Both the position numbers and the translations under genes were made by a program. Below, piece after piece: positions 13,380-24,996 of a stretch of DNA of 64,000 nt. The DNA is taken from the NCBI GenBank assembly GCA_017562135.1, contig QEYB01000556.1, positions 682,001-746,000 of the forward strand. The letters run 5' to 3'. The DNA is from Dipylidium caninum. Taxonomy: Eukaryota > Platyhelminthes > Cestoda > Cyclophyllidea > Dipylidiidae. Within the stretch, counting starts at the first letter, position 1; each line of letters begins with the position of its first letter. The notes under the pieces were generated by a model. The model was not told the origin of the DNA. It saw nothing but the letters and a program-made list of their open reading frames with translations, and made no database searches.

Positions 13380-14285
13380 TCAGCCGAAATAACTTTCATT
13401 GGCATCCATCACTTTCTGCCAACGATCGGGCAAGACGCATTTCGGAGTTAGTGAACCACTCGCAGTTTGTTCAGGATATCATTTTCATTATTGTAGCTTT
13501 ATTCTCTCAAAAATAATTCGTAATTACGGTCGGTCGGTGAAATATCGAGTGATGAGTTGGGTGATGCGGTGGAATTTCGTATTGTAGGGGAGCTACTAAA
13601 TTTGTCGGGAGTAAATGAAGCATTATGCCTTGTCCATTGAGCAGTGCTGCTTGTTTTTTCTCCACAACTTTCTTCTCGTGCATGTCGCCAATTGCACGGC
13701 GATGGGCGACGCCATCGCCACCGCCGTTGCCTTGCGCCTTCGTCCGATTGTCCGATGGGAAGGAAGGAAGAGAGGAGGGGAGGGAGGATGGAGGATGGAG
13801 GATGGCTGACCACCCCATAACTTTGCTTTGACGCGATTTCGGCTCGAGCGTTTTCGCTTTACCTTGCGACGTCAACTTTTCGTCACCGCAAGGGGTGATT
13901 TGGCGTGCGGCAGACGCAGATGAGTCCCCTCGTGCTGTTCACTCGATCACGTAGTGTGCGCAGTTTGGGTCTTAACGCAGTCGCATGCATGGACAGTTGG
14001 GAGGTCGCGAACAGTCGTCGTCCCCAATTCTTCTTCTTCTCCTCCTCCTCCTCGTCGTTATCAAAATGGCACGGTGGTCTTTCTCGAGGCGAGGCTCCTC
14101 GACAATGAGCCTCGAATTGTCAGAACGAAATTTTTGGGACGAGCACCGAGCATTTGTTCATTAGTGGGTGCATCCGTGAACGCCTCCTCAATGTTTCTCG
14201 AAGCTTGGAGAGCCGTGCTGTGATCGAATTTGAACTGGTGAGAGAAAAGCAGATGCAAGTCGAGTTGTGTTTCCACATGGTTTCG
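13380..14285 (-). mobile_element. Decayed mariner-family (Tc1/mariner) transposase relic
   Basis: Read on the - strand, blocks of a mariner transposase appear in the correct order but in shifting frames. The N-terminal helix-turn-helix block at about 14280-14130 reads FSHQFKFDHSTALQASRNIEE and is followed by EAFTDAPTNEQM. A block at about 13662-13560 reads EKKQAALLNGQGIML then APLQYEIPPHHP, the position of the usual KRPALVNRKG and LPHPPYSPDL motifs. Next come SPTDRNYELFLRE and the C-terminal end LPDRWQKVMDANESYFG with a stop at 13380-13382. Frameshifts separate the blocks. The His-Asp-Asn-Ala catalytic motif is not recognisable, and a purine-rich simple repeat interrupts the middle. At about 0.9 kb it is slightly shorter than an intact mariner frame. 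It cannot be active. Terminal inverted repeats were not located. Confidence 0.75.
13762..13803 (+). repeat. Purine-rich GGAAG/GGATG simple repeat
   Basis: A run of short GGAAG, GAGG and GGATGGA units with almost no pyrimidine. It lies inside the decayed mariner copy and creates several long but meaningless open frames on both strands. Confidence 0.75.
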
Positions 14286-15404
14286 AGGAAAAGTGGAATT
14301 CAAACGCGGTAAATGTTTACGGAAAGAGTGAGAAGAAGGCCTTCGCAAGTTATAAGTGAAAACATCTAGCGCACCTTGCAATGCATTGCTTTCAGACGCA
14401 AACGAAATGCCCGTTTCTGGGTTCCCCACCTAATGCATACTCTAAGGATTCTGTTGCTGTTATGCAAGCTTGGTTGATTTGCGACCAAACCCAAAGGGAA
14501 AAATCTGCTTTCATGATCTCAGTCTCCTGTTGTAAGTAAAGCACATAACTTACAATTTTGCAGAATTTAGAGGCTCTCATCATCAACAGGCTTCTGCTTT
14601 TCTCGTATTCCATAATCTTTTTACACGCCGGACTCTTAACTAGTGATTTTCATTACATTTCTCTGTAGAATCAGTGTTGAGTTTGCTTCGCTGCCTATCA
14701 GTTCGTTAAATTTTGCTAACAAATTACCTGTGTTAGCAGTAGCCGGCAAAAACGCTGTTGCCGTTGTAACGCAGGGTAGAGTTCTTTTCCCATGTAGACT
14801 TCAGCTAACGGGGAAACCAGACTTACAGTCTCAGCGCTTTTCTTAATTTACCTTTGATCGCTTATTTTAATTGTTGCTGGGTTGAATACTTTTTATATTT
14901 CCAATTACACCCAATATTTTATTCATTCGATTCTCTTTGCACTGCCTTTTTGATTTCATTGCTTAGGACCGTATTTGCTTCGGCATCGCTACCGCCTTGT
15001 TAACTTAAGTGTCTTCCACAGGCGATCGACCGTCCAGAAGGCACATAATAGTTCGGATGGACTCCGTTACGTCTTCCACAGGTCACATTTCTCATTCTGA
15101 AGATTCAGCTCGTAGTAGCGCACGTCTTGTTTGATTTAGAGAAGTTTTAATGCTGCAATATGTGTTTATCCACGTGTTGAATTATACACGTTGCGGAGTC
15201 GTAGAGAGAAGGGTCATTTTTATTTAAACAAGGAAACAATGTGCCTCTAAAAGTTTTGTTGTTTTACTTTTTATTACATCCCGCTGTCCGGAAGGCTGCA
15301 TGGTTGCAGAACTCTGCGTTCTCCTTGTCTGCATTTCTCTTAGACAAACACTTCCGTCATCCCACTTAACTAGATAATTACTTTTATCCTTTCACGTATC
15401 CCAG

Positions 15405-15571
15405 GCCCTCAGTGTGTGTTCCTCCCCTTTATCCCTGGCGTCCCCCTTGTATCCGGCCTGGTGGGGAGGAGAAAGCCCCGTCTGATGCGAGCTAAGACGT
15501 GCGTTGTGCGTGTGGACGCTTTTGAGGGCGGTGTGACTCCCAGTGGCGAAGCCCACTACAGCACTTTTTCT
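15405..15571 (+). CDS. Candidate exon E of the unknown + strand gene
   Basis: It begins after the acceptor cgtatcccag|GC in phase 1. The other two frames are stopped. It reads FLPFIPGVPLVSGLVGRRKP and then LMRAKTCVVRVDAFEGG, ending at a donor TCT|GTCAGT in phase 0. Base composition is much less AT-rich than the flanking DNA. It is phase-compatible with candidate exon F. I do not recognise the domain. Confidence 0.4.
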
Positions 15572-16858
15572 GTCAGTTTTGACTCATGCATGCGCAAATG
15601 TATACGGTCGAGTAAACGTTCTATCTCCACGCTTAATTCCCCATATTTGCCCGTCTCATCATTTGATGTAAATTTGATATTTCTTTTTACATAGCCAGTG
15701 CACTCACTTATTTCTGCCTATTACTACGTTGTCCACTGTTTCCCTAGCTATTTCTCCTGCTCACACTGTTCTATTGTTGCGGGGCATATTATGTGCCCAT
15801 TTGTATTTTTGTGAGGCTGGACGGTGATTTCTAAAATCGAGTCTTTGGGGCAAAACTCCGGCGTCTAGGCCGGAATCTTGTTTTCTTCCCGTCAATACAA
15901 AGTGGTAGTCAATGACTCATCCCCTTTGAGGAGACAAAGTGCCAAGGCCTCGCATTTGCATTCTTAACCTTTTCTCCTCGGTGTTCTCCACGTGGAGCAC
16001 TCGCACAGTCTACATTTTTGCGCATGTTCTTACTCTTCATCAATCAAATAACTTTGATATGAAATTGCTATCCTTTCCCAACTTCGTGCCCATTTCCAGC
16101 ACCGATGCTACTAGCCCGTAACACGTACTTCACTAGTTGCTTTCTTAGTGCTTTTTGTTATTTTAAAGCAAAATACTTCGGGTGCCGAAGTAGTTGTTTT
16201 TAATTCTCCATTTGGGTTCCAAAAAATTATCATGCTACTTTAAGTGGTTGCGCAGTTCATCGAATCACTTTCTTTTTAGATATGGATAATTTACTTGCAA
16301 ACATGTTGGAATAAATCTGCCTCAAGGTCGCAAAAAATCTCCCTCTCAGACCACCACTCGCCTCCGCTTTATGCAACTGGATCTTCGTAATCTGTGGCGG
16401 CGCGCCCTATCAGTCTTATTTAGTGCATTTGAGATTTGGACCAAAATGACACCTCGACACCGAAATACTTGCTATTTGTAACGCTTTCTCATTTCATCGC
16501 TTAGTACCTCATCTATACTCGTCCCAAATGAGATAGGAACAGACCGAGAACGATGACTTCTGCATTGCGTTTCATTTCGTCACCGTGGCTTAAGAAGGTT
16601 TAAAATGCAAGAACGTTAGTGGTATATCAAATTGTGGTTTAAGTCATTCTTAACTTTATTCTTCGAATGGTTCTGGAAGCTTAACTGGTGCGAACAAGAT
16701 CAGAGCACTACCTTCCACTTTCGATCCTCCACTTCATTTTTGTCTTATCCCCATCGGATGCCCAAAACCAACCAATTAACCCACTTTTAACTATACCTGC
16801 TGCAATTTCTAGTGAAGTGCTCTGAAAACCTGTTTTACGTCCTGTTGTAATGAGCCAG

Positions 16859-16968
16859 ATATTAAAATCTACCTGCGCTTCCCGGCGGCATTTCGAAATC
16901 GACGTAGCGCGCTCTCTGAATAGGTGGTTTATTGGGGATTATGTTGGCGTTACCGTCGGCACCTCGGT
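16859..16968 (+). CDS. Candidate exon F of the unknown + strand gene
   Basis: It enters in phase 0 after atgagccag and leaves in phase 2 at a good donor GT|GTAGGT. It reads SRRHFEIDVARSLNRW and then FIGDYVGVTVGTS, which looks like folded-domain sequence rather than noise. A 60-codon frame on the opposite strand also exists with a GTAGAT donor, so strand choice is not certain. The + strand is preferred because both neighbours, E and G, match it in phase. Confidence 0.35.
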
Positions 16969-17680
16969 GTAGGTGTTTTCCTTCCGGTGGGGAGGAATGC
17001 GGCCCTGTGTTTCGCAACATTATGCGTTGTCCTGCTTTAGGCATCTAGGACTCCTTGGCCGTTCTCTTGAATGTCCCGGCGCGGTAGTGCTTCATATTCG
17101 CCACATGCAGGCGGTCGATTTGTGAGTCAGCAGTGTTGCTCTCTGGACAAGTCTGTACCAAAATCCTCTTATCATCCCCTGTTTGCTGCGTCAAATCAAG
17201 AGATTGTTTTTAACTTGTTCACAAAGTGACTAACCATAAACAAAAAGCTTTTTGTGACTATGGCCGGATCTAACGACACTTTCGCTCGGCAAACAAGTGG
17301 AGAACGGTGGACTTGAACGTATCTTAGTGGCGCATGTGTTCAGACAGCCCGACTAACGGGAGAGGCACATTAAAGGTTAATGGGGATTTCAATATTGGGG
17401 TGATTTGTCACGATCACCCGCGAAAGCCGGAATGCCAAAGGCGCGGATATCTTTTCAAGGACTAATCTTCGCACAGCTTTAGAGTTGCCTCATTTTGATT
17501 GTCTTTGGTTGCGTAACTTCAAATTTACATGCCCGTCTCGGCGTGTTAGCAGTGCCACTTGAAAGTCTCAGACGCGCCATGGAGTTGGAAAATGTACGTC
17601 TTTTTTAACCTTTGCCTTCTGACCACTCGTAATTAATTTTGCCGAATTTTTTATTTTTGAATGTTCCTTGCTTCCCGAAG

Positions 17681-17802
17681 AACCCACCCAACATCAGCAC
17701 TTGCACCGGTGTTAGGATCGTGGCTCGCCCACCCTCCCAGTGGAGAAGTACTTTATCCAGAAAGGTTCGACCTGTTGGCCTCGGGGCTTGACTTCAGCAA
17801 AA
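17681..17802 (+). CDS. Candidate exon G of the unknown + strand gene
   Basis: The acceptor cttcccgaag|A gives phase 2 entry, matching exon F. The frame reads THPTSALAPVLGSWLAHPPS and then GEVLYPERFDLLASGL. The donor (AAAA|GTCATA) is weak and a better one may lie elsewhere. No family recognised. Confidence 0.3.
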
Positions 17803-20800
17803 GTCATAAATGAAAAGTTGACCCCTCGTTACCCTAAGGTCTTGCCTTGCTTGAGTTCCTCCGGGCCCCGTCGCCGAATCACTTCTCGCTTGCTCACACC
17901 GTGCTTCTTAAAGCACCTGAACCAGGCGGCCGGCAAGACAGACGTCGGAAATTAATTAGGTGGTGCAATGATTTCATTGGACAAAGGGCGTAATTCACGA
18001 CAAGATTCACTCACATCTTTCCAAAAATGTGCAAACATCATTCACAACAGTTCGTTTGACGATAAAATTAGTTACAATTGGTTTCAGTGATATCTGTTAC
18101 CAACTTTGCGGAACAACTTTTGTACTAAGCCCGAAGAGGGGCAGAGAGATGAAAGATACACCTGGCGAGCGCCAGTGGAGACTCCCAGGCATCTCATCTC
18201 GAGCAGTGGCCTGAGTTCCCATACTGTATTCAACACTCCTTTTTTTAAAGAGCAAATTATTTCATGCCACTAATGATGGTGATTACGTATTGCCAACTTC
18301 GCGCACGAGAGTGAATGACCACTTTGCTCACAAGTGGTCTATTTTTTCTCTTGACGCGACCTCTTGTCGTTCCATTCCTTAAAGTGTGGTTCGTATGAAG
18401 GGAGCTCCCATTGCCATGGCTTTATGTCGCCATGGTTACTCAAAGACGCGTGCTGTCGGCGCCGGTGCATTCGAAGCATGCGTGTCCACGTGGACCCACC
18501 GGGGTGACCGGTTTAATTAGACCGTTGGCCTGCTTCACGCCCCGCCAGACCCCCAAAACGACCTCTTTTTCCGGATTTATTGCCATGACGAAAGCCTCAA
18601 TTCGGGGTGGGCTGCCATTACCTGTTATGGAGCTTCTGTTGATCTAATGGCTCCAGGTCGGTTGTCAGTTGCCCTCTCAGTTGGGAGATAGTGTAGACCC
18701 ATTTGCCTGCGTGAAAGATTTGTCCCACAAAAGAGAAGGTGTCAGTTTGCCCACTCCAGTGCAAGATAACGGAGACTGAACAGGAATCGCCTTATTCGCA
18801 AGTGATGTTAGGATTGTGATATCAAATCTCTTGCGCTTTCAAGCTCCGTCTTCTCTGATATGCCTCAAACACTGGCTTGTAAATTGCCTTTCTCAAGTGC
18901 CAACGGAGGGATTTAATGCATCGGATCGCAGATTTTATGCCTATAGATGCAACACTTTCAGATGTGTGGGTCTCAGTGAAAATATGCTCTGAGCATTAAT
19001 GTCTTAAAACACTCAACTAAATTTATTTAAAGTCCGGTTGGAGCTTAAAATTGTCATGGTGTACTTGACAAGCAGAAGCATCCAATGGAAAGAGTGAAAT
19101 GGGGGGAAGTGGACATAAGGCAAAAGATTCTTCCTGTGAAAAAAAAAATACAACAGACGATTGTGTGAGTTTAACTTTTAATGAAACGGCTTTGTAAATG
19201 TGGTCAGGGGGAGATTTGTGAATAACTTTCAACGATCTCCCGACCTTATTGCCCCGAGACAATGAAGTAAATGAATGGCTTTACAGCGGGGCAAATGTGG
19301 GCCTCAGGGAGAAAGAAAGGTTGGATTTCAAAATTGATAATCGTGTTTGACGAAGTAGTCAAGGCAGAAGCCGCGGCCACCCGATTGGCCACCGCGTAGT
19401 CAAAGAAGGTGGCACCACTTGAGCAACTGGTCCTCATCACCGAACGTCAGATACCCTCACAGAACATCGCCCTTCGTGTCCCCTCCCATCCTCGAGCTTT
19501 CCCAAGGGTGACACCGTCTAGGCTTGCATTTACCGTGTCGAGCGAGTGTGCTAAAATGATGAAACCAGGTGGTCGCCGGTTGAATAGCATTAAGTTTACT
19601 GTTATTGTTATACCGTGGTGGGACTTGCACAGGTGGCATTTCTTCTGTTTGCCTCTTGCTGTCCTCACTCGACTTACTAGAAACAGAAGTGTGTTTTTTG
19701 ATGTTTTCCCCTTTAAATTTCATTCGCAAGGTGTGAAGTCTACCTCATACACCTCCCCCACTGGTACCACTTTTCCCCTACGACAAAAGGTTGCGCGACC
19801 GCCAAGCTGCCCAGGCGACACCAGATTCTCATTTGGTATCGTTGTTTCCAAGCGGATCTGTGCTTGAAGTTGTTGCATATGGGTCTTCCTGCGGACGTGA
19901 AATACGAAACGGGATAGCCTGGCACAGGAGAAGGACGTGTCGAATAATTGCAAGGTATATTACAGGGCGCGTTCTAGTTCTGCAACGATGAAACGACACG
20001 AAGTCGCTCACAGTGTCCCAACCCACGCCTGCCTTCGGCAGTTGATACACCACCGTGGGGCGGCCGACCACAGACTTTTTTCCTGTCCACAGTTGGCGTG
20101 AGCAGCATCTTGTCCATGCGCAGATTTCTTTTTCATGATGCATCACTGTGCGTTAATGGAAGGCGGTCAGAGCAGTGGTATGAATGCTTTCCGCTCTCGA
20201 GCAAAAGGCTTGGATTATGCTCTGCCTTCCAGTTTGTCCATCTTGTACTTCAAAATAACAAAGGGTTTCTTGTACAAATTGGGCATTCGCATGTACTATG
20301 GCGTTCGCCCCAGTCTCCACAGTGCATTCACACACGCCGGGTGGGACCACGCTGCGGAGAGGATTTCACGTCTCCTAACAGGCACACGCGCACACTGAGG
20401 CCGACTCGTGGACCGTTTGTGGGCTCGAGTGTGAAAGGCATGCTGCACGTGCTACATCTGCTTACTACTCTGACCAAGGAGGAAGAGGCCTTTGTGTGTG
20501 TGTGGCTGATTTCTCCCATCACCGGTTTAAATTTTCTCCTTCATCGCATTCCCACTTTCTATGCATCAAGTCGCAACATGCCTCCTCTCCTCAGACCGTA
20601 GACATTGTGAATCTCTGCCCTTCTCTCAGTGCTGCAGGTTGTAAGGCTCTGATCTAACTTCATTCCTCAAAAGTGAACACCTTCTTTCGTGCCCAATTTA
20701 AATCAAACAACGACTAATACCACTTCCCTTAGTTTAAATGGTCGCGTGGGCCACATTTCGGTTGTTCAGCATATGACCTACTCCTCGTGCCTACCATGGC

Positions 20801-23800
20801 GCCTCTGATTCCACACTCTTGCCTCCAATCATGGCTGCATGGGAGCAGACCGCATGTCTGCGAGCTTTGTGTGCGCTTTTAACCCTCAAGGGTGCCCACC
20901 AATCTCTTCCTCAAGTCCCATTCCAACATGCTGGCGGCAAAATCTAGTCACGTGGCCATGTTACCTCAGTCTGGAAAGGAAGTATTTAGCGCAGGGGATC
21001 ATTCTCCGGTACACGGAAACAATAGTATTCACAGCGGGGGCTTTCGGACTGCCATGTTCTGCGTTGCTCAGACATGACAGAAAAGGGGGACGAGGTTGGC
21101 GAAAGTTTGACGCAGACGCCGCAGATGAAGGAATAGTGAGACAAGCAGTTCTTGGGGGAAGTGAAACCTCTAACTATGAGGAAACGTCGGTCGTGGAGGT
21201 TGAGATGGTATTAACTGAGTAATGAAATGAACTAGTTTCTGAGAAATACTTGAATGGGTTTAGTCAATGCGACCACTGAGGAAAATTGGAACCAAGAATG
21301 AGGGGAACCCCCTCGCAACGATGCTCAGAGCGCATTAAACAAATCAGAGCCACGTTCAATCTGACATTAAAGGACATTTTTTCCACCCCCATCTCGAATG
21401 CGTGTCGCGCACCCCGTGATTTCCATCGTTTGCTGACGAAATTTCCAATGGCGTGTTGGTCGGCAGCCAGCGTCGTTGAGTGGCGACATGATCGCGAGGG
21501 CTGAGTCCCTCCGCCCTGGCCCGGAGTCGGGGCAAGGATAGCTGCCGTCACGATGTCATCTTAATTTCGAGACGTTTGTCGCAGATTTTGGACAAATGAG
21601 GTGTTGAGGCATGGCCATCTGAGTGGAAAGAAAGGTCATCTGAGAAGTTGGCAAACTGTCTCGGTTTACTGCGAGGGTAGAAGTGCGAGTAGGCTACTAG
21701 ACACCGCCCCTGCAAAAGCAGGTTTTGCCACTGGTCTCAACTATCCGTGCTCTTGAACGCCTGGAAATTATCTGCATTCCGCCTTACGAGAATTCTTTCT
21801 AATGGATGATGATAAAGAGGTTAGTATCAAATGCGAGGAGAAAGCACTGACCAAATGGGCGAGTGGTAGCGATGGTGGCGCAGCAGTGTCGAGCTCCCAG
21901 TACCCGGCGATTCATCACTCGTTTAGTATCACACTATTTAAGGGGAGCATGAAATTAGGCCTTTCTCTCCCAAAGCCATACCTGACGCCTGGATAAAGCG
22001 TGTACGGTTGTGTTCGCACGTTCCTGAGGCCATAGACATTAGATATACAGTAAAACACTCCATATAATAGATTTGTAACATTTCTGGGCGCTGAAATAAT
22101 GTTCATTAAAACAGGTGTGCAGAAAGGGGGGAGAGAAAGGCATGAATTCGCCTCCCTCCCTTTATTCGACTCATCACCGGTCCGATGGAACGCCGTTTCT
22201 TGAGAGTCGAGTCATAATGCAGACGGTGTTGGGGCTAGTCGACTTAACTTATGATCTTGCGACCCATACTATCAAGGGCGACTGAGCTCTTCCCCCTCGA
22301 ACCCCTTAGCGTTCGTAATTGCGTTAACATTCCACTACTCACCCCCTTGGTTTCGGGGAAGAGAAACGTTGGAATCAGTTCGAACAAAGAAATTCTGGTT
22401 CCCGAAAGTCACCAACTCAGCCAACTTCCTGTAACGAGTACTCTCAGTCTCGAGGTTGTACCGCCTGCCTGCCCAAAGCCAACACTCCACGTACTAAGCT
22501 GTCTTCAATTTTTCTACATATTATTTTTTTCTGAGACAGAAACAACAAGCCCCCACACTGAGTCCCCTCGCTTCTACGGGCGCTTTAGAGTTGTTTTTCA
22601 GTGGACTCGCCTTTCGCTACCCCATAACTTGGCAGGACGGGAGACCAAAATCGTCGCCTCAATCCGGTTTCCAGGTGGTGCAGAGCATTTGTCTTTTCTA
22701 CCGGCCAAACATAGGAATCTTAGCATGATAGTGCTTTGCACTGAATCCAAAAAACGTTTTAAATGTTATCTAAATCCGGAACATCAAATGACTGTACTTT
22801 TTGAAGTAGACCTTCAAAGCCCTGTATAGCCTACATTAGGCTGGAAGGGCGAGCTGGTGCGCCCTTAATTAACTCCAGACTTCCTCAAATCGCCCCGCTT
22901 ATTGACAAGAACAGTAAAACTGGTAATGTCACACCTGTGAACGCGCCTCGACCGTGTTTCCCCTCTCGACGAACACCGCCCGAGTGCGGAGGACTTTGGG
23001 AGTTGGCCCACGGAAGTGCGGCCTCCCGTTACTTGATGTCACTGGCAATCGCAAAAACGCATCGCAAGCTCTCAGGAGTGGCAATCATTTTTTATCAACT
23101 GGCGGACAGATGCGTTGCACACCCGGCTTCGACCGGCAAGGGTCTCAAAGCTGGGGATTACAAAGCTGGGCCGCCCTGTCATTGTGAATACGGGATGCTC
23201 GAAATGGGTGAGGTGGAAAGGAAAACGAGTGCACATCACTGTCTGCATCTATTAATCGAGATCGCGGCCAGTTTGCTGATGTTCACTTAGGTGAAATGGT
23301 AACGAGGCCATAACACGGATGGTCTGTGAAGAATCGACCAGAGGTTCAAAAGTGGAGGATTTCAAAGGGAGGCAACAAATAGCCGTCAGCCCTGGTCGCC
23401 CGTGCGGCACAGGTTTGGGGGGGGGGGGGGGAGTCGACGGGCCGCGCGGAGGAAATCGGTCTCCATAACACCTCGAGGACGTGACTGTCGGCATGCCTGC
23501 AATAGGCGAGGCCACTCAGGGCCTCGGTGCAGGCGCGGCCCACACGCCCGCCTCTTTATTTTCGTTCATGCTGGTGTGCGCATTCCACTGAGTCTGTGGC
23601 AAGGTGTCCTCTAACTTACTGAAGTGCTCGCTTGTGTTAGTTACAACGCCCACTCAGACGGAGTGACAAACGAGCTGTTATTGGGCTCCACCATTAAATT
23701 GCCCCATGATAATGCCCGCCACCTCTGGACACTAACTACGTGTGATTCCTCATGGAGTAATAGCATTCCAGCCCCACCCCCGACGCCCAGGAGTCGTTCG

Positions 23801-24669
23801 GTCGCAGGCGTACTCGTGGTGCTACCCGCATGAGGTATTCTACGACGTCGTTTGGGCTCGTCCTCTTACCTAGTTTCGAACAACTCATCAGAAGGGCAAA
23901 CAAAGGTCCGTCTGGTTTGCGGCGGTTATCGCTGCGTGGATATCCAAACCTCCCCCTGTGAACTAAGGTTGAGTTAAAACCGCCGGGCTTCTCCATTTCC
24001 GCCTGTGAGGTGCCCAAGGGGTGAAGCATGGGGTAGAAAAGTAGCAGACTTACCGTATCCGCCGCTCCCTGGTCGAAAGTGCCTTGTGACTGGCTCGCGC
24101 ACCGACTGGTATCCACTTTCTACTTACTTCCTAGTCGGTCATGATGAGACTCGGACGGTCGTGGCAGCCGGCGTGAGTTGTGTGGGAACCGGGCCAACAA
24201 AGGGCCTCGCCAGCGCGGTGAACCAGAATTCGGCCCACTGTGTGGACCCGCCAAATCACCACTGAGGAAACCTTAGATTTGTGGTCATTGAGCAACAGCG
24301 ATTCTGTCACTGGGATGATGCGCTAGTCACTTGGAGCGCCGAAAAATTGCCCTCGAGAAAGTGGCTATTTGGACGGCCTTCGAAAGTGACTTTTTTCAAA
24401 TTTCTTCCTTTTTTTGACCATGCTCCCCAGGAGGGAATCGTTGGAAAGTCCCGTAAATAAAAAAGGAGCAATAACAATCATTCCATGGACTTGGGACTCA
24501 TCTATTCTGCCTTTTCTTCTTACAGAAATGCTAATTAGTGTAATTAATCAAAAGCAAATTTACTCTTCCCGTTAAAGGGTATATAAAAAAAGCCAAATAC
24601 TTGTAAAAAGGAAGGGAAATGTGTTCTCCGTTCGGGATGCTACCAAGCCAAGTTTGTAATTTTTCCCAG
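17803..24669. other. No gene firmly supported
   Basis: Mixed composition, with many medium-length open frames on both strands but no recognisable domain. One 192-codon + frame (22251-22829) is Ser/Pro/Leu-rich, and its second half follows a strong pyrimidine tract ending at ctgag near 22548, so it may contain exons of the upstream + strand gene. A pure G run of 15 bases lies at 23417-23431. Confidence 0.4.
23417..23431 (+). repeat. Poly-G run of 15
   Basis: An uninterrupted run of 15 G on the + strand. Runs like this are prone to assembly length errors and can form quadruplexes. Nothing around it identifies a function. Confidence 0.9.
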
Positions 24670-24996
24670 GCTTCGGAAGACCTCACTTGCGACACTTCTC
24701 ACTTGATGAATGTCCAACCTGTCGATCAGAGCACATAGACTTGTCTCGGAAAAGCGATTTCTCTGCCAACCTCGGCCCGGAAACACACCCAGCCCGAGAG
24801 GGACGCCGGGGGTCCCGAACAAGTAGCGTGATGGCTTTCACGGTGGCGCCTGCTCCCTTGTCACCGGCTTGCGTCATCGAGGGAAGCACCTGGTCCCCTA
24901 TGAATCCCAATTCTGCCTCAAACCACGAAGCTCTCCCTGCATGTACGGTGGGGGATGGAGTCAGCTTGTCAAATGTTGATTGCCAGGCTCCGGAAC
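24670..24996 (+). CDS. Candidate exon H (327 nt, symmetric phase 1-1), unknown gene
   Basis: It opens after a strong acceptor (gtaatttttcccag|GC) and closes at a consensus donor GAAC|GTGAGC, phase 1 on both sides. The 108-codon frame reads HFSLDECPTCRSEHIDLSR and later APAPLSPACVIEGSTWSP: Ser-rich, hydrophilic, with several Cys. No domain recognised. It may belong to the same + strand gene as candidate exons A to G or to a separate gene. The opposite strand is also open for shorter stretches. Confidence 0.4.

Noticed and set aside
22251..22829. 192-codon + strand open frame
   Set aside because: No domain, no convincing start or splice pair for the whole length. At most part of it could be an exon, so it is mentioned only under the surrounding region.
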